NCBI GenBank assembly: GCA_003116975.1
Contig: BGKB01000132.1
Span: 1-64,000, forward strand
DNA: 64,000 nucleotides
From: Aurantiochytrium sp. KH105
Lineage: Eukaryota > Sar > Bigyra > Thraustochytrida > Thraustochytriidae
Reading direction: 5' to 3'
The stretch's first letter is position 1. Each line of letters begins with the position of its first letter. Position numbers and translations under genes: made by a program. Positions 1-8,500 of this stretch are shown here, piece by piece. The notes beneath the pieces were generated by a model that saw nothing but the letters and a program-made list of their open reading frames with translations, ran no database searches and was not told the DNA's origin.

Positions 1-567
1 GCCGCCCGCCTGAGCCTGAATGCGATCATGTTCTTGGCCTGGCTTGCGTACATCTTGTACAACTGCTTCCGTGCGTACCAGCAAACGAACCTTCAAGACA
101 AATTGAGCCAATGTAACTCTTGGGAGTCGTGGGCGTCGCTAAAGAAGCAAATCTCATTCGAGGACTTCCTGGTGGCTCTGCGCATCAACTTGAGTGGTCC
201 TGCTCAGAGTCTGAGTGCGTTGTTTGGAGAAGGAGGCGACGTCTGCCGGGAAGATGGAACTGCGGAAGCCCGGGAACCATGCGAGGAGGTCCCAAATATG
301 TGGTCATCGGACGACAGGAGCAAGCGCCTCCCAGGCATCATGGCGAACCGCACAGAAGGAGCACACATGCAAACATTGCTTGCCAAAGGCCGCAAATTCA
401 TCGTGCGCTGCGTCAAGTGCGAGCATGGCCAAGACCCGAGCGAGCATGCTAGAGAGCCTCACGAGACGCAAAAGTGCACGGGATACCAGGCTTCCATATT
501 CAAGTACTGCCATGCGCGTTTTCACTCTGCGGAAGGCGATAGATATGTAACTCACGCTGACGCATGA
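1..567 (+). CDS. C-terminal end of an unidentified membrane protein (5' truncated)
   Basis: The frame is open from the first base of the window to a TGA at 565-567, so the start lies upstream. The first 20 or so residues form a hydrophobic stretch (MFLAWLAYILYNCF) that could be the last membrane segment. It is followed by a hydrophilic tail of about 160 residues with scattered Cys (CVKCEHG, YCHARF). I recognise no family. An ATG at 28 sits in this frame, but the frame stays open upstream of it, so it is probably internal. Overlapping frames are open here too, so coding status is only moderately supported. The tail may alternatively be 3' untranslated sequence after an intron. Confidence 0.4.
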   Translation, partial: AARLSLNAIMFLAWLAYILYNCFRAYQQTNLQDKLSQCNSWESWASLKKQISFEDFLVALRINLSGPAQSLSALFGEGGDVCREDGTAEAREPCEEVPNMWSSDDRSKRLPGIMANRTEGAHMQTLLAKGRKFIVRCVKCEHGQDPSEHAREPHETQKCTGYQASIFKYCHARFHSAEGDRYVTHADA

Positions 568-1010
568 TGTTTATGTGATTCTGCACGGCCTGTCGTGGCG
601 CTTGGCGGGTCTCAATGGCATGTTTCGGGGGGATCTGGCGCACTTGCAAAAATTCGAACACGGCAAAACAGATTCTCCGAGCGCAACGCAATTTCTATTT
701 TGATTAGCGAAAAATACTCTAAGAGGGTCTTAGCCATATAATTCCCAATCAATTTCGGGTAGCGCCACTACCCAGACCTATTTCGATCAAATAGACCACT
801 TTCCTCGCTTCAAGCGCCAAACCAATCCCCTCTCAAATCTCGACCAAAACTAATCCTCGAAATTTCAAACTCTAGGACAACCATTCTCTTGGAGGGAAGC
901 CTGCATGGACAAATTTTTGAGTCACGCGGGAATATTTTGAAGGTGCTAGGACGAATCACAAGATCAAAATTTCGGGTAATTTTTCGGGTAGTTTGTGTCG
1001 CTAGCCAGGG
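568..1010. other. Intergenic, A/T-richer gap with no gene seen
   Basis: Short stop-riddled sequence between the truncated first gene and the minisatellite. Nothing recognisable. It should hold the promoter of the GT8 gene downstream. Confidence 0.5.
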
Positions 1011-1190
1011 TTATCCACGAGTAAAACATTCTCATTTGCGCCCACCGCAAGACCAAAGCCCTCCAAGCCTTTATCCACGAGAAAAACTTTCTCACTTGCG
1101 CCCACCGCAAGACCAAAGCCCTCCAAGCCTTTATCCACGAGAAAAACTTTCTCATTTGCGCCCATCGCAAGACCAGAGCCCTTCATGCCT
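1011..1190 (+). repeat. 60-bp minisatellite, three tandem units
   Basis: Three head-to-tail 60-bp units begin at 1011, 1071 and 1131, each starting TTATCCACGAG (units 1-3 differ at only a few positions) and containing the core TTGCGCCCACCGCAAGACC. The third unit diverges at its 3' end and contains the ATG (1185) of the GT8 gene. Because 60 is divisible by three, open frames run through it on both strands. Those frames are repeat artefacts. Confidence 0.95.
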
Positions 1191-2672
1191 TTCCATTTGG
1201 TGACCCTTCCTGCGCTTTGGGTGACGGTTCTCGACAAGCACGCAAAGACCGAACTTGGCGCAGCAGAATTCAAGCGTCACATGATCTCAAAACATATTCA
1301 AGGAAAAATTGCTTGGGAGCAAATGGCCGTCTTTGCAACTTCAGACGCCCCCTCCTCGCTCAAAGAATGGGCCACGTCTCTGGGAGTCTCGGTGCAAGAC
1401 ATCAGAGGCCTCTCCTGCAACAACAACACAGAAAGCCGTGAGCGCCTGTCGAGGATACAAGCCTGGTGCAGAAGCGGTCACGAACGCGTCGTCTACATGG
1501 ACACGAATACGATTGTTTTGGGTGACATACGCGAACTTCCCGCACTTTGCAGGAGCAACGGCGATTTTGACTTTTGCGGCACATCAGGGTCTTCGGGTCT
1601 TCCTAAATTTACGATCGACACAGGCGTTTTTGTGTCCAAGCCTTCAGATGACCAGTGCAACGCTCTCACTGCAAAGGTCAACGCTGCTGTTGGCAACGAC
1701 CATGAAATGTGTGATGTGCGTATTCTTAACGAGCATATCGACTTGGCGCATAGATCCATTGTGGACTTTCGTTACAATGTCATCGACACGGAGAGAAGAC
1801 CTACGCACCAGCTGAAGAACGCATTCGTCATCCAGTACGACTCCTCGAAACCATCGAGATCGCTGCGTACCATACTCACTGATCTGGATCGAATGGTCGG
1901 GAACATCGAAGCGCAGCTCGCAGGACCTTTGCCCAAGCGCGTGCTGTACGCCACGCTGCTGACTCCAAAGCCGGAAACGGAGCCAATCCACTCGGTGAAT
2001 ACTGAGTGGCTCATTCAGCATCATGTGAGCCTGTTTGTAAACGGCAAAATCCCATGGGAACAGCAAGCCTTAATTTACACCAAGGACGCGCTTCCTGAGT
2101 TCCGCAAGTGGCTAGAAGATCGAGGAGGCAAGACAATCGAGGTCGATCCCCTTCTTTGCCATCATCCTGACTGGCCGCGGTGGAAGTACCAGTTTACGAA
2201 ATTTCAGCTATGGAGTCTCTTAGAGTACGATACCATTGTTTACACTGATCTGGACACGGTCTTTTTGAAAGATGCTCGAAACATGTGGGCTTCTTGCCCT
2301 GGGGGTCTCTTTTTATGTGGAGTCTCAGAATCACAATTTTTTCCCCAAAGGCATAGTCTCAATGGAGGTGTCTTCATTGTCCGCCCCAATCACGAATTTC
2401 ATCAAGCGCTCTTGCAAGCTCACGAAGATCTTGGAGATACCGGATTATGCGAACAGGATTTTGTCAATAAAGTGCTCACATCCGAAAAATTTGGAGAGAT
2501 CGATCCGAAATTTAATGTCTTTAGTCACGAAATGGCTCGTAAGAGCAAGTTCAAGGATGCAATTGTGGTTCATATCGACAAACGCGAACCGCGTCTGACA
2601 CGGGAAGATCGCAAATTCATCGACCAAACCTTTGTTGATATCATGAAGGTCGCGGCGGACATGGGCCTGTAG
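1185..2672 (+). CDS. Tandem-domain GT8-like (glycogenin-type) glycosyltransferase
   Basis: 495 residues, ATG to TAG, no intron. Two GT8-like halves lie in tandem, about residues 1-235 and 245-490. Each has the family's metal/nucleotide-sugar segment. The second half carries a proper DxD in YTDLDTVFL (about 352-360), followed by LNGGVFIVRP, EQDFVNKVL and a terminal HIDKREPRL, as in glycogenin and galactinol-synthase-like enzymes. In the first half the matching segment reads YMDTNTIVL (about 104-112), so the second Asp is lost, although its IDTGVFVSKP is kept. The N-terminal half may therefore be structural. There is no signal peptide or membrane segment, so a cytosolic enzyme is likely, but a missing 5' exon is possible because the ATG sits inside the minisatellite. 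Substrate unknown. Confidence 0.85.
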   Translation: MPFHLVTLPALWVTVLDKHAKTELGAAEFKRHMISKHIQGKIAWEQMAVFATSDAPSSLKEWATSLGVSVQDIRGLSCNNNTESRERLSRIQAWCRSGHERVVYMDTNTIVLGDIRELPALCRSNGDFDFCGTSGSSGLPKFTIDTGVFVSKPSDDQCNALTAKVNAAVGNDHEMCDVRILNEHIDLAHRSIVDFRYNVIDTERRPTHQLKNAFVIQYDSSKPSRSLRTILTDLDRMVGNIEAQLAGPLPKRVLYATLLTPKPETEPIHSVNTEWLIQHHVSLFVNGKIPWEQQALIYTKDALPEFRKWLEDRGGKTIEVDPLLCHHPDWPRWKYQFTKFQLWSLLEYDTIVYTDLDTVFLKDARNMWASCPGGLFLCGVSESQFFPQRHSLNGGVFIVRPNHEFHQALLQAHEDLGDTGLCEQDFVNKVLTSEKFGEIDPKFNVFSHEMARKSKFKDAIVVHIDKREPRLTREDRKFIDQTFVDIMKVAADMGL

Positions 2673-4213
2673 CGTCTGCTGAAGTTGTGCTAAAGACGAT
2701 GGCATTTTGGACGCATAGTTGTTCCACCGCAAACACCGATGGAGGCTCAGCAGATTGTTAGCCTTGCCAACGGATAGTGATGTTCAATGTCATTTAGAGC
2801 TCACGATTACGCGCCGCGGCGTACCCAAATTTGCCCAGATTAGACCTACATCTGTGAGCAGATTAGGATGGGAAGTTCACAGGGTGCCCTTCCTCAGGAG
2901 CTGGAGCCATCATGACTTGCCCGTTGAAGGTACAGTAGGCCCAGCTAAAGTGGAACAGTATTTGTTTGTTTTTGAGACCGTCTGATTCCAACAGATGGTC
3001 ATCGCGATCACAAGTTGTGTGCCGAGACGAAAATCTCAAACGTGCTCTTGAGGCCACGCTCGCCGCAACAAATCCTTCAGGTATTGTCACATGGTGGAAA
3101 TGCAACCAGAGTGAAGATGAATTCAATCGGGAATTGCCGCTACACGCAGACCGAGTCTGCTCGCGACGTTTAGATACCCTAAACCTAGGCTTGAGGTGCG
3201 GCTCGCTTTCTCCCTTATGTCGTCCTTAACGTGTACACACCGACAGGATGCGCGCACGCGAGCGCGCGTACTCGCTCGATGGTGTGTACCTTGAGAAAGC
3301 GGGGACACTTCTGTTCGCGCAGCGGTATATGTCTCAACATCAGGAGCCTGGAGCGGGCGTGAAGAGGCCACGCAAATCGATATTTTTGTATTTTCGTTGT
3401 ATAAAGAAGGTTCGAGGCCTTGCCAAAAAATCTACGACAATTGCGGTGGTCCAATCTAAAATGATCGGATAGGGTATAGATTACTATGAGGCGAGCCAAG
3501 CTCTCGAAAGCCAGTCCATCTGAAGGAGGCCTCATTCTAGAGGATCGTAAAATGAAACAAACGAATTGAAGTGGACCAGGCGTCTCCGAGTTCTTGACTA
3601 GACTTGATCTCCAGCCTTGCTCTTGTAGAAACTTTCTCCACTACGCCTTCGCCTGCGCCTCCGGCCACCCCGTGCCTCTTCGCGCGGTGCAGCAGACCCG
3701 CCCATCCTTTTGACGTCCGCGAAAGCGGCAGATACCGCATCTCTATGGCACATGGTCGATCGCCACCGCGCTGTCAATGCTATGCCCGGTGCGCCCGCAA
3801 GCTTGATCCTGAAAGCAATCGCGAGCGCAAGCGAAGGATGGTGGTTAGGTTGCGCCTACGAGCATGACTTCTTACGTACCTGCAACAAGCGATACCGCGT
3901 CGGGAAAATAAAGTTACTTTGCGAAGGAGAACCGGGCGAGACTGGGGAGCACTCTGAACAGATTTCCTGAGATTTACCTAACCTCTTAGATTGACAGAAG
4001 TCTGTCTGTCAAACACGCATTCTTCTAATTTTTTCCGAGCTTTGAGTACGGTTTCCGTAAGTCTCCAGTGGCAGGTGAACCATCTGCCGGAAAAAGTAGT
4101 ACGCAGAGCTCACGATCACAGGATGCAGCACCACCCGAAAAGGCCGACTACTACCACTATGGTATAAATCCAGGAGCCTTCGAAGAAGGAGCGCAAAGCG
4201 CGAAAAGCCCGCG
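2673..4213. other. 1.5-kb intergenic gap with one dispersed repeat
   Basis: Only short, mutually overlapping frames occur and none resembles a family. The segment 3697-3985 is homologous to 24372-24656. An alternating purine/pyrimidine patch lies at about 3247-3270. The frame of the OTU gene is open back to 4100 without an ATG before 4214, so a short 5' exon of that gene could be hidden here. Confidence 0.5.
3697..3985 (+). repeat. Dispersed repeat, copy A (partner at 24372-24656)
   Basis: It shares an interrupted but clear alignment with 24372-24656 in the same orientation. The best block is GCAATCGCGAGCGCAAGCGA (3816-3835) against GCAATCGCGGACGCAAGCGA. Further matches run through CAAGCGATACCGCGTCGG, TTGCGAAGGAGAACC and GGGGAGCACTCT. 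By eye identity is around two thirds over 250-290 bp. Neither copy keeps an open frame. This looks like an old repeat family of unknown type. Confidence 0.7.
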
Positions 4214-5521
4214 ATGAGACTCGTCCTGCAAGGCGCCGACGCCGAAGCGGCGCTGGCAGCCTCGCGCGAGGCAGCGGCGGCCGCGGAGGCTGCACGGGCG
4301 AGGGCAAGAGCGCGCGATCGTGCCGGAGCGCAGGCCGCACCAGTCGCGGGTCAGGCCCTGCGCGCGACAGCTGCGAGGAATGGACCCGGACCTGGACATG
4401 GTGACACTCCCGCGAGCGCGGACCTCGAGGACCAGCGTCTGCGGGCAGCGAATGGCGGGAGGCACAAGCAGCAGCATGGCGGCAGACGGACAGAGCGCGA
4501 GGTGCCTGCAGCATCGAGAAGCCCGGACCGAGCCCTCGAATCAAAAGAGACGGTCCAAGGAAGCAAGGGGAAAACCTCAGAAGATGGTGACATGATTCAC
4601 TTTCTCACGCTCCTCAAGAAGCGTCGCGGCCTCGAGATTAGGCGCATGCGTGGTGATGGAAACTGTCTGTTTCGCGCGATTAGTGCTCAGGTTCTCGGAG
4701 AACCCGAGTGGCACGCCGAGGTGCGGGCCCGGGTCGTGGAACATATGACCAAGGACAAACATCACTTTTCTGAGTTTGCCTCGGGTAATTTCGACACCTA
4801 CCTGCAAACGATGAAACAGGACGGCATTTTCGGAAGTAATCTAGAACTACAGGCGGTCTCGGAGTTGTACAACAGGACAGTTCAGGTCTATCAACCAAAC
4901 GCTGAGCGCCCAGCTTCATCCGTTGCAGAGCCGACCGCTACTTCCAGAGACCCGACCAAGCCCATCAACATTTTTCAGACTGCATACAAAAGCAAAGATG
5001 CGCCCATCAGGCTGCTATACTCGAATGGCAATCACTATGATGCTCTCATTGATCCTTGGGAAGCCTCAGTCGGCGTCGGCCTTGGCCTTCCCGGCTTGGA
5101 GCCCGGCAAACTCGAGCGCGATCTACTCGAAGAGACTCGGAAAAGAAGTATCGCCGAACTTTATGATATGTACATACCTCGCCCGACCGACAGGGCGGCT
5201 GTTGATAAACCGGCTCAGTCGAGCTCTGCAGTTGCACCCACATCCTCGTCCTCGTCCTCGTCCTCTTCCTCATCGTCCTCCTCTGTTTCCTTTTCCTCAT
5301 CGTCCTCATCCTCTTCCTCGTCTTCCTCGTCTTCCTCCTCCTCATCTTCACCATTTCCGGTCATCACGGCGCCACGTCCGACGCTGCAGTCAAAGTCAGA
5401 AAGAAATGGTTCGGCAGTTCCTCCCGATTCGATAGAGATTGAGCAGGACCTTGCTGCAACAGAGATTGCGTTTCTCGAGGCGGCCCTTTGGGAGAGCACG
5501 AAGAAATCAAAGATGCAATAG
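4214..5521 (+). CDS. OTU-family cysteine protease (deubiquitinase)
   Basis: 435 residues. The OTU domain (about 138-282) has the signature RGDGNCLFRA, with catalytic Asp147 and Cys150, and the closing GNHYDAL with catalytic His273. This should cleave ubiquitin or a ubiquitin-like modifier from proteins. An Ala/Arg-rich N-terminus precedes it. After it come a charged segment and a Ser-only tract (about residues 344-378) encoded by TCC/TCG/TCA triplets, then a short tail. The single-domain layout with a disordered Ser-rich tail is like OTUD5/OTU1-type enzymes, but I cannot assign a subfamily or linkage preference. The first ATG after the upstream in-frame stop (4097) was taken. The 3' end converges on the next gene with 6 bp between stop codons. 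Confidence 0.9.
   Translation: MRLVLQGADAEAALAASREAAAAAEAARARARARDRAGAQAAPVAGQALRATAARNGPGPGHGDTPASADLEDQRLRAANGGRHKQQHGGRRTEREVPAASRSPDRALESKETVQGSKGKTSEDGDMIHFLTLLKKRRGLEIRRMRGDGNCLFRAISAQVLGEPEWHAEVRARVVEHMTKDKHHFSEFASGNFDTYLQTMKQDGIFGSNLELQAVSELYNRTVQVYQPNAERPASSVAEPTATSRDPTKPINIFQTAYKSKDAPIRLLYSNGNHYDALIDPWEASVGVGLGLPGLEPGKLERDLLEETRKRSIAELYDMYIPRPTDRAAVDKPAQSSSAVAPTSSSSSSSSSSSSSSVSFSSSSSSSSSSSSSSSSSSSPFPVITAPRPTLQSKSERNGSAVPPDSIEIEQDLAATEIAFLEAALWESTKKSKMQ
5243..5347 (+). repeat. Serine-codon triplet repeat inside the OTU gene
   Basis: A run of TCC/TCG/TCT/TCA codons gives the polyserine tail of the OTU protein. The opposite strand reads as an acidic Glu/Asp run, which produces spurious antisense frames. 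Confidence 0.9.
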
Positions 5522-5527
5522 CAATTG

Positions 5528-8500
5528 CTACTTTAATTTGTTGCGGCGGCGACGCCGAAAACTTTTTGAAAATCCCTCGTTCAAATTCGCGTCATCCGAG
5601 GCAGTCTCGCCATCATTTTCCCGAATCAGCTTGTAAAGGCTTGGAGAGATAATCGCAACTGCAAAGCTTGCTGCGTTGAGCGTTCCATACTTGTCCCACG
5701 GGGCCTGCAGCTGCTTCGCTCGCAAATACTCGCCAAAGCGCGTAAAAACGCATTCTGAAGGTGCCAGTGCTTTTCGCGTTGTCCGGGGAATGAATGACTT
5801 GACGCTCTTCAATGCAGACATCGTTGGCGCCCCTGCTTGATACAAGAGGCCGATGCTGGTGCGTTGAAAATCCTCAAACGTAGGCGTGCACAGTATGGTA
5901 CTAGGTACGGGTCCTGGTTGCGCACGGGGCAGAAGCGGAATCGCTGGCTCCGTCGTTGTGTACACAAAAATCACATTCTCCTCATCAAGCTGTACTTTTT
6001 TGAGTCCGCACGTGTCGCTGACTTTCGAGCCGAGCACGTGATGAAAAAGACTCATGCCAGGTTTTGCCGAATTTGAAGCACTTGCAAGCGCTCTGGCCTT
6101 CAGTGAGCTTTCGTTCGAGGCAAAGGTGTACATACGGTCGGTCATCACCCGGTACCGCTTCTTTTCGCGCGAAGCGTCTCGCAGTTGAATTCCTAAACTT
6201 TGAAGAATGGCATGCCTTTGCTTTTCCTCCTCTTCTTCGTCGCGCTTCACAAGAACGGAACTGTCTTGAATTCGTTGAATGCTCTGACCATGATCGGCGT
6301 CAGATCCATCCCGATCCTCCAGAATCTGAGGCACAAGATTCTGCTCCGCTGTCGGTGATGGCGTGGAAACCTCCGCTGTTATAATATGGGGCTCCCAGCG
6401 AGAGCCACCGTCTGTGGCTTGCGTGGTTGGCTTCCAGAGAGATTGTTCGGATTTGTATAAGAGACGTCGCTGTTGCATGGGAGGGCGCCGCTTCCGGCCC
6501 GGCCTATTGGCAAGTGATGATTCCTGAGGAACTGGCCGAGCTGGTACGTAAAGATGGTTCCGGAAGCTGCTTTCTTGGAAAGCCGCAGACATCCAGTCCT
6601 GATATTCTACGCGAATCGACGTCGTCGTGGTTTGCAAATCTTGACATCTGCTTTGATTCTTTTCTTTCAACGAGTCTTCATCATCCTCGATGGTCCACGG
6701 CAGCTGATGCGTTTCAAATGCAAGACTGGCGTCCATTGAAAGACGCAACTCATTTTGGTAGAAAAGAGTGCGATTCTTGTGGTTTGACTGAAGGGCAGTG
6801 ATGATCTGGGAGAGACACCGCTGCAGATATTGCTTGTGGTGGCTTTCGGTGGATTTGCTTGCCCTCTTTACCAGCTTCTCCTGCTTCTTGTTCTTCTCCT
6901 CCTCCTTCTTCTCCTCCTCTCTCTCCTCCACTTGCTTTTCTCCTTTTTTCCCCTTCTCTTGGACGCCAGACTCGGAGACAACCGCCACGTGCTTGGCTAA
7001 AAGAATGAGCTCCAATAACGCATCCCGCGCCAGAGCTATCTGGACGGTCTTGTATTTTGTGGAAAGCTCGAGCAACGCTCGCAGTCCCTCTTGACGAGCA
7101 ATCGCATTGCGAGATTGCCAGGCCATTTCGACAAGAGCGCGGAGGCCGGAAGCTGCAACGAAGGTCTGCGTTGAAGTTGCGCCAGTCCAAGCCCCGTGCG
7201 AAATAAATTGAGCCCCAATAATCTGCAGCTTGAGGTCTTCAGTGTCCAGCAACGCCAAACAGGCGACTAAGGAAGCATCATCACCATCAGAGACAAGCCC
7301 GAACAGTTGTCGCCTCCTCGTGTTGCTAACCTTCAGGGCATCTTTGCGAAGGAAAAGATCTAATAGCATATTCGCGCAGGCTTGCCGCTGTGTGAGCCCA
7401 AGTCCTGGCTGAATTGCGCCATAATAGACAATGGAGAGGAGCTGACCGTCAGCTTCAAGGTTGGATCCGGCTCGGACGAGTTTCCAAACGAGCCGCATGC
7501 ACCCATCGGCGAGGTCACCAAAGACCTCCAATGCCGTGTCTTGCGCTTGCAAATAGAGGGCCGCCTGGACAATGCAGGAAATTTTCTCAAGTTGCGAGTC
7601 CAAAATGGCAATGCCTTTTTCTGACTGTGCGATTGACTCGATTGCATGTAGCAAATTCCCGAAACTTTTTACGCCAGCGCGAAGGCACCCTGTTGTCGAA
7701 TCGAGAAGAACTCCTGTGGTAGCACGATCAAACCCGCTCAATAAATGTTCAGTCGCACAGAACATTTGTACTGCATTTGATAGAGACTCGACGACCTTGC
7801 TCGAATCATGCTCGCGTCCAGTTTTTGATGAGCCCCGTAGCACTTGGCAGAGAAGGCCAATACTATCCGTCGAAGGAAGCGTACAATCTTGCACATTAAC
7901 ATCCCATGCGTCGGGCCGAAGGTACAGAGAAAAACAAGGCTCGTCAAAGTCGTCTCCTAAATCCATGGATAACGCGCCAAATCGATCGAGAGTCTTGTGT
8001 GCGGAGAGTCGGTCAAGCCCGCGGGCCCAGCGCATCCACTCCGCTTTTACCGTGCTTGTTTCTAAAAATTCCGACGCTTTGTTACTCTGCTCTGACCAGA
8101 AGTCATCGCGCACAATGTGGCTTGAGAATTTTTCCACAGCGCTTGCAAGCAGAATGCAAACCTCGCTGTCTTGAGCGGCTTCTATATGCCGTAATAAGGT
8201 GCAGAGGCCGTCGTTTCTCATGCACAAAAATTTGCATCCCCAAGGACTCGAACAGAGACTGTGCAAAAGAATAGCCACATTGCTGTTGTCATGATATTTC
8301 GCGTCCTGAATGATTGATGCGAGTCTTACCGCACATTGGGAAGGCATCACCTCCATAAAGTTCTCAAGAAAGCAGCACCCCGCAAGAGTTTGTAGAGCGC
8401 GTTCGCGTAAAATGGGTGCTACGTCAAAGACAAACATGAGAAGCCTCCAAAGAAAGACTAGCGTGCCCGGTGGTGGAAGGATCTTACTACGGCGAGCATG

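Noticed and set aside
889-1273. Frames through the 60-bp minisatellite on both strands
   Set aside because: Repeat length divisible by 3 keeps all frames open; no domain, and the GT8 gene covers the end.
2975-2984. Single GAGACCGTCT match to the element end
   Set aside because: One 9/10 match with no partner inverted copy or TTAA flanks; chance.
3171-3190. CCCTAAACC as a telomere-like repeat
   Set aside because: Only one unit present.
4116-4544. Minus-strand frames opposite the OTU N-terminus
   Set aside because: Pro/Arg-rich shadows of the Ala-rich OTU start.
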